From the NCBI RefSeq assembly GCF_036226525.1, contig NZ_CP108487.1:1674001-1738000 (forward strand): a DNA stretch of 64,000 nucleotides. Direction: 5' to 3'. A program made the position numbers and the translations under genes. Every line of letters begins with the position of its first letter. The stretch's first letter is position 1. The notes beneath the pieces are model-generated. The model was not told the origin of the DNA and ran no database searches. It saw only the letters and a list, made by a program, of their open reading frames with translations. Below are positions 35,075-43,472 of this stretch, one piece after another. This stretch comes from Kribbella sp. NBC_01245 (lineage in GTDB: Bacteria; Actinomycetota; Actinomycetes; Propionibacteriales; Kribbellaceae).

Positions 35075-36030
35075 AGGCTGTGAGCGGATTGAACAGGCCG
35101 GGCCTCTGCTCGACCTGGTGCCGGGAGCTGGAAGAACCGATCGCCGGTACCGCCGTGGTGGCGACCGGCTGGCTGGTCGTCGAGCAGCCCGGCCCATGGG
35201 GCGCGAAGGCTCCCACCCAGAGTCACCTCGACCCGGCCCTGGGCGCCCACATCGACCACGCCGCCAAGAAGGCCGACGTCCGCTTCGGCCTCATCCGTAC
35301 GCCCGGACGACACGCTGACCTCGGCGACGACAAGCCACCGGCGGGGAGCCGTCAGGTCTTCGCGGCCTGCACCATCCCGGGGCGCACCATGTTGCTCGGC
35401 GGGCGGATCAACTCCCCTGACGAGCTGCTGAACATCGACCTCGACGCACTCGCTCGCGGTGACGCGGACGCCGTTATGGCCGCGCTGCCATCGCTCAAGC
35501 CGGTGGACGGCCCGATCATCCTGGTCTGCACCAACGGCAAGCGCGACGAGTGCTGCGCCATCCTCGGCCGCCCGATCGCGCAAGCCCTTTGCGAAGCCGT
35601 TCCCGGCCGGGTCTGGGAGTCGAACCACCTCGGCGGGCACCGGTTCGCGCCGACCGCGACGATCCTGCCCGAAGGCAGCAGCCACGGTCAGCTCACGGCC
35701 GAAAGCGCGCTGGAGATGTACGCCGCCGCGGTCCGGGGTCAAACCGTCGTCGAGACCCTGCGCGGCCGCGGTTGCTGGTCCAAACGCGGGCAAACCGCCG
35801 AGATCGCTGTACGCCGGGCCATCGGTGAGGCCAGACTGGACGTACTGACCGTGGTCGACGAAGACCCCGAGTCGGTGCTCGTCCAGCATCGAGACGGCCG
35901 AGCCTGGACTGTTGCCGTGAGCACCGAACCGGCTGATCCGCCCCGCCCGGAGTCGTGCGGGAAGGAGCCGTTCAACATGTCGATCCTGCGTGCCGGCCGC
36001 GTCGTACCAGTTGTGAAGGACCAGCCATGA
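35071..36030 (+). CDS. Sucrase/ferredoxin-like (Suc_Fer) family protein
   Basis: A 319-aa protein. CSTWCRELEEPIAGTA at the N-terminus and ILVCTNGKRDECCAILGRPI in the middle match the Suc_Fer-like, thioredoxin-fold [2Fe-2S] family. Then WESNHLGGHRFAPTATILPEG follows, whose His residues are conserved in the family. It may bind an iron-sulfur cluster; its biochemical role is unknown. Starts at GTG 35071 (alternative GTG 35080). It overlaps both neighbours (GTGA upstream, ATGA downstream with the carbonic anhydrase), placing it in the parC-lprG-P55-CA operon. Confidence 0.83.
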   Translation: MKAVSGLNRPGLCSTWCRELEEPIAGTAVVATGWLVVEQPGPWGAKAPTQSHLDPALGAHIDHAAKKADVRFGLIRTPGRHADLGDDKPPAGSRQVFAACTIPGRTMLLGGRINSPDELLNIDLDALARGDADAVMAALPSLKPVDGPIILVCTNGKRDECCAILGRPIAQALCEAVPGRVWESNHLGGHRFAPTATILPEGSSHGQLTAESALEMYAAAVRGQTVVETLRGRGCWSKRGQTAEIAVRRAIGEARLDVLTVVDEDPESVLVQHRDGRAWTVAVSTEPADPPRPESCGKEPFNMSILRAGRVVPVVKDQP

Positions 36031-36596
36031 GCTCAAACACCGATTCCCCCCTACCTGCCGAATCCCCTGTGCCTGCTGAAGCTGTGCGGCCGCGCGAACT
36101 CGCTGCCGGCTTCGAGGACCTGCTCGCTGCCAACGCCGACTACGCGAAGAACTTCAGCTACAGCGGATTCGACGGGATCGCCCACGCGGGCGTCGGCGTC
36201 GTCACCTGTATGGACTCGCGCATTCCCCCGTTGGAGCTGCTCGGTCTCAAACCCGGCGACGCGAAGGTTCTGCGTAGTGCCGGCGGCCGCGTCACCGAAC
36301 TCACCATGACCGGCCTCGTGCTCGGCGTACAGCTGCTCGGCGTCAGGCGCATCCTCGTCATCCCGCACACCCGCTGCGCGATGGCCGCCATGAGCGAGGA
36401 CGCGTTGCGCGCGAAGGTCGAGGCGGCTGCCGGCAAACCCGCCGGGTATCTGCCGCTCGCCGTGATCCCCGACCAGACCGAAGCGCTGCACCGCGATGTC
36501 GCGGCCGTGCGCGAACACCCGTTGATCGGGGACGACGTACTGGTCGGCGGTTTCCTGTACGACGTAGACACCGGTCTCCTCGAGCAACTGGCCTGA
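36027..36596 (+). CDS. Beta-class carbonic anhydrase, cytosolic
   Basis: A 189-aa beta-CA. Zinc ligands are the Cys and Asp of VVTCMDSRIPP and the His and Cys of VIPHTRCAM; the Asp-Arg dyad is intact. RSAGGRVTELTMTGLVLG is the usual active-site segment. It interconverts CO2 and bicarbonate. ATG 36027 overlaps the previous stop (ATGA), and no signal peptide is present. The last gene of the run beginning with parC, it is followed by a strong bidirectional terminator. Confidence 0.92.
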   Translation: MSSNTDSPLPAESPVPAEAVRPRELAAGFEDLLAANADYAKNFSYSGFDGIAHAGVGVVTCMDSRIPPLELLGLKPGDAKVLRSAGGRVTELTMTGLVLGVQLLGVRRILVIPHTRCAMAAMSEDALRAKVEAAAGKPAGYLPLAVIPDQTEALHRDVAAVREHPLIGDDVLVGGFLYDVDTGLLEQLA

Positions 36597-36598
36597 CG

Positions 36599-36636
36599 AA
36601 CGTCCGGGGAGCCCTTGCGTGGGCTCCCCGGACGTT
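36599..36636. terminator. Strong bidirectional terminator between two carbonic anhydrase genes
   Basis: A perfect 16-bp stem (36599-36614 / 36621-36636, AACGTCCGGGGAGCCC) with loop TTGCGT, flanked by short T and A tracts on the two strands. It lies between convergent genes that both end within 4 nt of it. Confidence 0.9.
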
Positions 36637-36639
36637 TCG

Positions 36640-37407
36640 TTAGTGATGCAGGAGCTCGACCAGGCCGGTCTCGAGGCTGTAGTAGCCGCCGACGAGCAGC
36701 ACCTTGCCCTCTTCTTCGGCCGGTCCAAGGATCGGCGACCGGCGCAACTTGGCGAGCTGCGCGATCACGTTGGCCTTCACCGCATTGGTGAGCCAGTCGC
36801 CCGAATGGCGCCGAACCGACTTCACCACGGGCGTGAGCGACCTGACCAGGTAGTCGATCTCACCCGGCGGGTTGTCCCACTCGTCGCCGGCCTCGATCGC
36901 CGCGATGGTGGCACCGATCGCGCCGCACTTCTGGTGGCCGAGGACCATCAGCACCGGAGTGCTCAGCTCCTCGACACCGAACTCGAGGCTGCCGGTGACA
37001 GCGTGGTCGGGCACCTCGCCCGCGCTACGGATGACGACCAGGTCGCCGAGGCCGCGGTCGAAGACCAGCTCCGGGGGCACCCGGGAGTCGACGCAGCTGA
37101 AGATCGTCGCGAACGGGTGCTGCCCGCTCACCACCTCCGTGCGCCGGGCGGGCGTCTCGTTCAGATCTGTCGAGTGGAACTCGGCATATCGGCGGTTGCC
37201 CTCGACCAGCAACCGTAGGGCGGCGGCACCATCGGCCGGCTGCGGCACCTCGGAGCCGGCGGATGCTCCGATGACACGTCTCGCGGGCTCAATGGGCACG
37301 TGGGCGGTGGCGGTACTCGTACCAGCGCCGATCAGACCGGCACCGACTGTCGCGGCTGCACCCCAGCGCAGGAAATTGCGCCGCGAACCATTGTTCAGTT
37401 CTTCCAT
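36640..37407 (-). CDS. Tat-exported beta-carbonic anhydrase
   Basis: A 255-aa protein. The twin-arginine signal SRRNFLRWGAAATVGAGLIG (residues 8-27) predicts export of the folded, zinc-loaded enzyme. The mature domain has FSCVDSRVPPELVFD (Cys, Asp, Arg), RSAGEVPDHAVTGSLEFG and LGHQKCGAIGA (His, Cys). A secreted beta-CA probably supplies bicarbonate or CO2 at the cell surface. It is convergent with the cytosolic CA, and two palindromes lie 46-81 nt upstream of its start. Confidence 0.93.
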   Translation of the reverse strand: MEELNNGSRRNFLRWGAAATVGAGLIGAGTSTATAHVPIEPARRVIGASAGSEVPQPADGAAALRLLVEGNRRYAEFHSTDLNETPARRTEVVSGQHPFATIFSCVDSRVPPELVFDRGLGDLVVIRSAGEVPDHAVTGSLEFGVEELSTPVLMVLGHQKCGAIGATIAAIEAGDEWDNPPGEIDYLVRSLTPVVKSVRRHSGDWLTNAVKANVIAQLAKLRRSPILGPAEEEGKVLLVGGYYSLETGLVELLHH

Positions 37408-37452
37408 CGTTGATCCTTGCTTTCTCCAGGCCGCCCCTCAAGCGGCCCTGAT

Positions 37453-37488
37453 GGTATGCAGTATACCGATTCACTACACACAGTAGTG
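37453..37488 (-). promoter_or_regulatory. Two adjacent palindromes upstream of the exported carbonic anhydrase
   Basis: GGTATGCAGTATACC (37453-37467, arms GGTAT/ATACC) and CACTACACACAGTAGTG (37472-37488, arms CACTAC/GTAGTG) are 4 nt apart in the 215-nt region upstream. TATACT on the minus strand inside the first palindrome could be the -10 hexamer, so both may be operators over the promoter. Confidence 0.5.
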
Positions 37489-37622
37489 CTGCCGAATACC
37501 GCGATCAGTGGTACCACGACCCGAAAAGCAGCTGACACGGCACCTGCCTAGTCAGGAGTCAAACAATGCTTTGCCGGGATTCATCCATCGCCCAAAAAGC
37601 CCGTCTCTGATAGAAAAACGGC

Positions 37623-38921
37623 ATGACACTCCGCCCGAGCCGTCTCGCCACTGCCCTCTGCGCCGGTACGGCGCTCGCCCTCGCCGCCTCGCTGCCGGCC
37701 GTCGCGCTGGCGCCGACCGCGTCGTACGACCGTGCTTGTTATGACACGTCCATCCCCGGCACGGTCGAGGAGGAGCGACTCGACAACACCTCCTCCCCCG
37801 GCGGCCCGGCCGTACCGCCGCAGATCCTCGAACGCAGCGGCTTCTCCCGCCAGGTCTCGCAGTTCACCCGGACCCTTTGCGCATTGCCCGGTTACCACTC
37901 GGCCGCTGTGGTGGTGCGTGCGCAGGGCGAGGCACTCTGGCGTACGGCGATCCGCCGCGCCCAGGGTGCGCACGCGGCACCCGACTTACCCGCGACCGAC
38001 GATCGCGGCCTGTACTGGGCGCGGATCTCAATGGCGAAAGCGCTTCGCCAATGGCAGCCGCGTCAGCCACTTGAGGCTGTCCAGCGCGCTGAGCTGATCC
38101 GGTCGTTCGAGTACGCCTCGCGGGGCATCACGTCGACCCGGTTCGATGACGGCGTACGGCGGGTGCTGGTGACCGGGTTCGACCCGTTCACGCTCGACGC
38201 GGACATCCGGATCGGCAACCCGTCCGGCGCGAATGCCCTCTCGCTCGACGGCACCCGCTGGCAGGTCAACGGCGAGACCGTGCAGATCGAGACGGTCGTC
38301 TTCCCGGTCAGGTACACCGACTTCGACGAGGGCATGGTCGAGGACGCGCTCGCACCGCACTACCGGCCCGGGCCGCAGCACGCCGAGCTCGTGATGACCG
38401 CGAGCCAGGGCCGCGTGGGACTGTTCGACCTCGAGGTGTTCAACGGCCGACGGCGTTCGGTCGTATCGATCGGCGACAACAACAACCTCTGGGGTGGCGG
38501 CACCATCACCGCTCCGGTCGTCGCACCAGGCATGCCGGCCGGACCCGAATGGCTGACGAGCAGCCTGCCGATGACTGAGATGGCCGCGACCGCCGTACCG
38601 CCGTTCCGGACTCGCGTGAACACCTCCGTGCTGGAGATCCCGGCCGGGCAGACCACGCCGGTACGACGTCCTGCCGGTCCCACGGCCGGGTCGATCGCGT
38701 CCGAGGGTGCGGGTGGTGGCTATCTCTCGAACGAGGTGGCGTATCGCAACACCCTGCAGCGCGAGCTGCTCGACCCGTCGATGCCGGCCGGGCATTTGCA
38801 CGTGCCGGTGCTGCAATTCGGTGCGGGCAACACGACCGAGATCACCGACCCCACCTACGAGGCGAACCGGGACGCCATCGTCGCCGGCTCCCACGCCATC
38901 CTGCGCACAGCCCTCAACTGA
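37623..38921 (+). CDS. Secreted pyroglutamyl-peptidase-I-fold protein lacking the catalytic Cys
   Basis: A 432-aa protein with a Sec signal peptide (RLATALCAGTALALAASLPA). After about 160 residues without known domain, the C15 peptidase fold begins: RRVLVTGFDPFTL and IGNPSGANAL match the start of Pcp. In Pcp enzymes the catalytic Cys lies in a [YxCNxxxY] segment; here it is GYLSNEVAYRN, with Ser in its place. The downstream His (HLHVPVL) is kept. It is therefore either a non-catalytic binding protein or a Ser variant. It is a single gene in its own transcription unit, and the target is unknown. Confidence 0.75.
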   Translation: MTLRPSRLATALCAGTALALAASLPAVALAPTASYDRACYDTSIPGTVEEERLDNTSSPGGPAVPPQILERSGFSRQVSQFTRTLCALPGYHSAAVVVRAQGEALWRTAIRRAQGAHAAPDLPATDDRGLYWARISMAKALRQWQPRQPLEAVQRAELIRSFEYASRGITSTRFDDGVRRVLVTGFDPFTLDADIRIGNPSGANALSLDGTRWQVNGETVQIETVVFPVRYTDFDEGMVEDALAPHYRPGPQHAELVMTASQGRVGLFDLEVFNGRRRSVVSIGDNNNLWGGGTITAPVVAPGMPAGPEWLTSSLPMTEMAATAVPPFRTRVNTSVLEIPAGQTTPVRRPAGPTAGSIASEGAGGGYLSNEVAYRNTLQRELLDPSMPAGHLHVPVLQFGAGNTTEITDPTYEANRDAIVAGSHAILRTALN

Positions 38922-38938
38922 CCGCCTGCGAGGGCGCC

Positions 38939-39418
38939 TTAGTTGATGGTGTCCTCGCCGCCGGCGAAGCCCTTGCGTGCCGCGTCGAAGACCTCGTCGC
39001 TGACGGTGTGCAAGTGCTTCGCCAAGGTCCAGCGAATCCCGAACGGGTCGATGATCGTCGCCACCCGCGCGCCGTGGAACGCGTCCTCCGCTTCGCGCTG
39101 CACGAGTGCACCACCCTCGACCGCAAGTGCCACGGTGGCGTCAACATCCGGCACGTGCAGGTACATCGAGTACGTCGGCAGCTGATCGGCCGAAGGCTCG
39201 GTCATCCCGACCTCGGGATAACCGTCCGACAACATCAGACCGGCGCCGTCGATATCGATCTCGGCATGCCCGACCCGGCCGTCGGCATCGACGTACGGCT
39301 CATAGGTCAGCCGCGCCCCGAACACGTCGACGTACCACTCGATCGCAAGGGCGGCGTTGCGGCAGCACAGGTACGGCGTCAGCACCCGCCCACCCGGCGG
39401 TACGTAAGGCCTACTCAT
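38939..39418 (-). CDS. VOC/PhnB-like glyoxalase-superfamily protein
   Basis: A 159-aa protein. PGGRVLTPYLCCRNAALAIEWYVDVFGA is the PhnB-type beta-alpha start; HAEIDIDGAGLMLSD, YLHVPDVDATV and DPFGIRWTLAKHLHTVS complete the paired beta-alpha-beta-beta-beta units. Such proteins may bind a metal and act in resistance or on small toxic compounds, but no substrate is evident. ATG 39418 begins the fold; the frame continues upstream only as antisense to the TnpB element, whose left end abuts this gene and may have displaced its promoter. Confidence 0.82.
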   Translation of the reverse strand: MSRPYVPPGGRVLTPYLCCRNAALAIEWYVDVFGARLTYEPYVDADGRVGHAEIDIDGAGLMLSDGYPEVGMTEPSADQLPTYSMYLHVPDVDATVALAVEGGALVQREAEDAFHGARVATIIDPFGIRWTLAKHLHTVSDEVFDAARKGFAGGEDTIN

Positions 39419-39420
39419 CG

Positions 39421-40732
39421 AAAACCGGCGTGGAAATCCCGTCCTTGACGGCGGGGAGGTAACGCCGGTCCCTCCCTTCAGAAAAGTGTCGGTGGCAGCC
39501 GCCACCATTGGTGGGGTGTCCCGGTACCGGCTTGCCCCGACCCCAGCGCAGGAGACCGCGCTGCTGGGACACTGCAGCCACGCCCGGTACGTGTGGAACC
39601 TCGGGCTGGAACAACGGCTGATGTGGCGACCCGGACGGCCACCCACCCCCGGGTACGTGGCCCAGGCAGCGCAACTGACCGAAGCCCGCGCCGCGGAACC
39701 GTGGCTGGCGGCCGGGTCGCAAACGGTGCAGCAGCAGGCACTGCGCGACCTTGACCAAGCCTGGCGGAACTTCTTTGCTGGCACCCATTCCAGGCCGACG
39801 TGGCGCAGGGCCGGCCAGCATGAGGGGTTCCGGATCGTCGGGCCACAGGCCCAGCGGGTCGAGCGGCTGAACCGCAAGTGGGGCCGGGTGCTGGTGCCGA
39901 AAGCCGGCTGGATCAAATTCCGCTGGTCGCGGCAGATACCCGGCGCGAAGTCGTACCGGATCACCCGCGACTCGGCGGCGCGGTGGCACATCGCCTTCGC
40001 CGCCATCCCCGACCCGATCCCGGCGCCCGGGACCGGTGAGGTGGTCGGGGTGGACCGGGGTGTTGCCGTGTCGGCGGCACTGTCCACGGGCGTGCTGCTC
40101 GCGTGCCCCGGGCTGCGGGCCACTGAACAGACCCGGCTGAAGCGGCTGCAACGGCAGCTCGCGCGGTGCCGGCGCGGGTCGAACCGGCGCACCAGGGTCA
40201 AGGTGGCGATCGCCCGACTGAAGGCCCGGGAGGCGGATCGGCGCAAGGACTGGGTCGAGAAGATCAGCACCGAGCTGGCCCGCTGGTTCGATGTGATCCG
40301 GGTCGAGGACCTCAAGATCCGCAACATGACCCGCTCGGCTCGCGGCACCGTCGAGCAGCCGGGCCGCAACGTCCGGGCCAAGGCCGGGTTGAATCGGGGC
40401 ATCCTCGGTCAGGGCTGGGGACTGCTCGTCACTCGGTTGGAGCAGAAGGCGCCGGGCAGGGTCGAGAAGGTCAACCCGGCGTATACGAGTCAGACGTGCG
40501 CGGAATGCGGGCATTGCGCGTCGGAGAACCGCGAGAACCAAGCGGCCTTCCGATGTGTTGCCTGCGGGCACACCGCGCACGCTGATGTGAATGCAGCAAG
40601 GAATATCGCGGCCGGACGGGCCGTGACCGCACGCCGAGGCACGAGGTCTGTGCCGTTGAAGCGTGAACCTCATCTCGCTACCTCCGCGTAGTGGGTTGGA
40701 ATCCCCGCCGTTCACGGCGGGGAGGACGTCAA
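39421..40732 (+). mobile_element. TnpB-only IS200/IS605-type element (IS1341-like)
   Basis: A tnpB gene flanked by subterminal hairpins. The left side has CCGTC-CTT-GACGG (about 39439-39451). The right side has CCCCGCCG-TTCA-CGGCGGGG (40703-40722) followed by AGGACGTCAA, which is the characteristic right end of many IS605-group elements. There is no tnpA, so movement would need a helper. Exact left end is not fixed. It sits between the VOC gene start and a HAD gene. Confidence 0.75.
39486..40691 (+). CDS. tnpB: TnpB RNA-guided nuclease of an IS605-type element
   Basis: A 401-aa protein. The N-terminal RNA/DNA-binding part starts SRYRLAPTPAQETALLGHC, and YVWNLGLEQ is typical. The RuvC-like nuclease triad is present: D190 (VGVDRGVA), E274 (RVEDLKIRNM) and D367 (AHADVNAARNI). 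A zinc ribbon (CAECGH...CVACGH) lies between the last two. TnpB proteins use an RNA made from the element's 3' end to cut DNA next to a short motif, helping the IS persist. The enzyme looks complete. GTG 39486 is taken as start; GTG 39516, beside the conserved SRYRL, is an alternative. Confidence 0.92.
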   Translation: MSVAAATIGGVSRYRLAPTPAQETALLGHCSHARYVWNLGLEQRLMWRPGRPPTPGYVAQAAQLTEARAAEPWLAAGSQTVQQQALRDLDQAWRNFFAGTHSRPTWRRAGQHEGFRIVGPQAQRVERLNRKWGRVLVPKAGWIKFRWSRQIPGAKSYRITRDSAARWHIAFAAIPDPIPAPGTGEVVGVDRGVAVSAALSTGVLLACPGLRATEQTRLKRLQRQLARCRRGSNRRTRVKVAIARLKAREADRRKDWVEKISTELARWFDVIRVEDLKIRNMTRSARGTVEQPGRNVRAKAGLNRGILGQGWGLLVTRLEQKAPGRVEKVNPAYTSQTCAECGHCASENRENQAAFRCVACGHTAHADVNAARNIAAGRAVTARRGTRSVPLKREPHLATSA

Positions 40733-40752
40733 TCCCCATCCCAACGTCGCGG
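40600..40752 (+). ncRNA. Predicted omega RNA at the 3' end of the TnpB element
   Basis: In this family the guide RNA overlaps the end of tnpB and runs through the right-end hairpin (40703-40722) to the element boundary. About 16-20 nt of flanking DNA form the guide. By that rule the scaffold would end at GTCAA (40732) and the guide would begin TCCCCATCCCAACG. The start coordinate is a guess; the hairpin and its position are seen directly. Confidence 0.4.
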
Positions 40753-40807
40753 CACGCCTACACCCTGCACCCCATCACCGCAGGGGTCCACCACCCGGCG
40801 TGTCCCC

Positions 40808-41452
40808 TCAACTCCCCGCAATCACCTCGAACGCCCGAACCACGTTGCCCACGACAACATCGGCCCGCACCTCCCCCGCGTTACGGCCACCGCGATCCGT
40901 CCCCACCAAGATCGTCGACAATCCGGCCGCTTGCCCGCCGGCGATGTCCAGCTCGAGCCGATCGCCGACCATCCAACCACCGGCGAGCGCCGTACCAGTC
41001 CGCTCAGCGGCGATCTCGAAGATCCGCGGATCCGGCTTGCCGACACCCTCCGTCTGCGAGATGCACGAGTAGTCCACCACCTCGCCGATCCCGGTATGCG
41101 CCAACTTCCGCGACTGCTGCACAGTCCCGCCGTTCGTCACCACGACCACGGTCCAACCATCGGCCCGCAGACGCGCCAACCCCTCGAACACCGCCGGCTC
41201 ACACCACGTGAACGTCGGATGCTCCACGTCGTACGCCGCGATCAGCTCCTCGACACCGGCGGCCAACCCAAACCGCTCCCGCGCAGCCGCGAACAGCTCA
41301 CCCCTCGGCCGGTAACCACCCAAGTCCATCGCCAGAAACCACTCCAGCGCCTCCGCCCCCAGCTCCGCCGTGAACACCTCAGCCCAAGCCCGAAAGGCCC
41401 CATCCCGATCGATCAATGTGTTGTCCAAGTCAAAGCACGCCAACCGCTTCAT
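40808..41452 (-). CDS. HAD-superfamily hydrolase
   Basis: A 214-aa phosphatase-like protein with motif I DLDNTLID (nucleophile Asp8, acid/base Asp10), motif II VVVVTNGG, motif III Lys in GVGKPDPRIFE and motif IV GDRLELDIAGG. The helical cap lies between motif I and II. Substrates of such stand-alone HADs are small phosphorylated metabolites. It is a stand-alone gene downstream of the TnpB element and divergent from the lipase-like gene. Confidence 0.9.
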   Translation of the reverse strand: MKRLACFDLDNTLIDRDGAFRAWAEVFTAELGAEALEWFLAMDLGGYRPRGELFAAARERFGLAAGVEELIAAYDVEHPTFTWCEPAVFEGLARLRADGWTVVVVTNGGTVQQSRKLAHTGIGEVVDYSCISQTEGVGKPDPRIFEIAAERTGTALAGGWMVGDRLELDIAGGQAAGLSTILVGTDRGGRNAGEVRADVVVGNVVRAFEVIAGS

Positions 41453-41551
41453 GCCTACCTCCTTCAGTCACTCCACGGTCCGGCCACCCTGTAGAGCAGG
41501 CTGACGGATTCTTCACAGGTTCTTCATCGGTACGCCGCGATGCTGCCCGGC

Positions 41552-42877
41552 ATGAACCGAACCACACCCGAATTACCACAGCGACGTGGAACCGGGGTCA
41601 CCCGTCGCCGCCTCCTCGGTGGAACCGCAGCGCTCACCACCGGCCTTTTCGTGCCAACAGCAGCCGGTGGCACTGCGCTGGCGGCCAGGCGGCCGAGCCG
41701 AACGCGGCTGAGCTTGCCGGCACCGACTGGTCCGTACGCCATCGGGACGGTCTCGCTGCATCTGGTCGATCACGCTCGTCAGGACCCCTGGTGGACCACC
41801 CCGCACGCGCGCGAACTGATGATCAGCGTGTGGTACCCGGCCCAAGGCGCCGGCCGCGGTCACCTGGCAGCCTGGATGCCCTCCGGGGCCCTGGCGCACT
41901 ACCGGCAAGAACTGACCGCGTTCCTCGAACAGCCAGACGGTCCGCCGGGCACTCCGCCGCCGCCGCAGGTCTCGCTGGACCGAGTCGACTTCCCGATCAC
42001 GCACGCCCGCCAGGGCGCACCGGTCAAACGGTCCGCACGCCCCTATCCAATGGTGCTCTTCGAGCCCGGATTCGGGCTTGGCCGAGAGCTCGGAACCACA
42101 CTGGTGGAGGACCTGGCGAGTCATGGCTATGTCGTGGTGACCATCAGCTCGACCTACGACGCCGCGGCGGTGGAGTTCCCCGATGGCCGGGTCGAACCGG
42201 CCAGGCCTGACAATTTCCCACGCCCCAACATCGACATGATCAGGCGCAGGGCCGACACGCTGTTCGTCCTCGACCAGCTCGGCGCGCTCGCGTCAGGTGC
42301 GAACCCCGACGCCGAACACCGCCGATTGCCCAGCGGCCTGCACAGATCCCTGGACCTGCACAAGATCGGCATGTTCGGCCACTCCCTCGGTGGCGCCACG
42401 ACCGCCCAGACCATGGCCGTCGACGACAGGATCATCGCCGGAGTCAACCTGGACGGCAGCATCTTTCCCGATTTCGATCTGGACACCGGACCCGGCGAGG
42501 TCGAAAAGGAGCTGGCTCGCGTCGCCGCCCGCATCGGCAACCGGCCGTTCCTGTGGCTGGCTTCGGGCGGATTCGGCCCCGAATACTTCGGCAGCTTGGT
42601 CACCCCCTTCTGGTATGGACTGAAGGGATGGCGCCGGTTCCTGTCCATCAAAGGGTCGACGCACTTCACCTACACCGACCTCACACCGATGCTCCATCAG
42701 CTGGCCGCAGCCGGGGTCATCCCCTCGGCCGCCCCAGTCGGCATTCACCCGCATCAAGCCATCGCCGCCCAGCGCGACTACATCCGCGCGTTCTTCGACC
42801 TATGGCTCCGCAACCGCAACACCCCCGCATTCGACGGCCCGTCCGCCCGGCACCCCGACGTCGTCTTCTACCCGTAG
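41552..42877 (+). CDS. Tat-secreted platelet-activating-factor acetylhydrolase-like lipase
   Basis: A 441-aa alpha/beta hydrolase. The N-terminus has a Tat motif (TRRRLLGGTAALTTGLFVP). The catalytic domain follows the PAF-AH type II pattern: MISVWYPAQG early, YPMVLFEPGFGLGRE (oxyanion region), GMFGHSLGG with the nucleophile Ser, NLDGSIFPDF with the likely Asp, and His in STHFTYTD. It should hydrolyse oxidised or short-chain phospholipids or related esters outside the membrane. ATG 41552 is preferred because it places the Arg pair near the N-terminus. No operon partner. Confidence 0.87.
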   Translation: MNRTTPELPQRRGTGVTRRRLLGGTAALTTGLFVPTAAGGTALAARRPSRTRLSLPAPTGPYAIGTVSLHLVDHARQDPWWTTPHARELMISVWYPAQGAGRGHLAAWMPSGALAHYRQELTAFLEQPDGPPGTPPPPQVSLDRVDFPITHARQGAPVKRSARPYPMVLFEPGFGLGRELGTTLVEDLASHGYVVVTISSTYDAAAVEFPDGRVEPARPDNFPRPNIDMIRRRADTLFVLDQLGALASGANPDAEHRRLPSGLHRSLDLHKIGMFGHSLGGATTAQTMAVDDRIIAGVNLDGSIFPDFDLDTGPGEVEKELARVAARIGNRPFLWLASGGFGPEYFGSLVTPFWYGLKGWRRFLSIKGSTHFTYTDLTPMLHQLAAAGVIPSAAPVGIHPHQAIAAQRDYIRAFFDLWLRNRNTPAFDGPSARHPDVVFYP

Positions 42878-43078
42878 AGCCGACTCGACGACCTCCGGCC
42901 CGATGACTGGTCAAGCGCCGGCGTCGGGCACGGAGGTAAGCCGCGGCGTGTTGTACAGGTGACCGACACGCGTGGACTATGGGTGAAGAACCTCCGACGC
43001 CGCTTGCCGTCAGGAAGCCTGTGGTCTCCTACCTGGCCGTGGCAACGGGTCGGAGTCCCTCTCGGGGCTGGAGGCGGG

Positions 43079-43468
43079 ATGACCGATCTGGTTACGCAGG
43101 CAGCATGGGTTCTCGTTGCGGCATTCGTGCTTTCACTGGCTTACGAGCTCTATCGCGCTACGGCGAAGGCCGGTACGTCACCCCATGACTCCGTGGCGAG
43201 TTTCGTGAAGAACAACGCCGCACTCTATGTGGTCGCCGCCCTGGTGATCGTTCTTCTGTTCGCTGGCTTCGGATGGGCACCATGGGTTGGCCTGATCTTC
43301 TCAGCGGTGGTGGCTGCGGCGTCGATCCTCTACTACAACCCGAAGATCTTGCTGGAGCGCGATCCAGGCATCGTTGACTGGTTCGAGGATCTCGTGTTCA
43401 CCAGCCTTGTCTTCCTCGCCATGGCGTTGCTCCTCTACCAGGTGCTCGGCGTGACCCTCAGGCCGTGA
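43079..43468 (+). CDS. Three-helix membrane protein, function unknown
   Basis: A 129-aa protein; ATG 43079 has GGAGG 4 nt upstream, which decides the start although the frame opens earlier. Transmembrane segments are near residues 7-23, 47-90 (a hairpin, LYVVAALVIVLLFAGFGWAP) and 105-125. There is an acidic loop LLERDPGIVDWFEDL. No family recognised. Confidence 0.65.
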   Translation: MTDLVTQAAWVLVAAFVLSLAYELYRATAKAGTSPHDSVASFVKNNAALYVVAALVIVLLFAGFGWAPWVGLIFSAVVAAASILYYNPKILLERDPGIVDWFEDLVFTSLVFLAMALLLYQVLGVTLRP

Positions 43469-43472
43469 TGCG

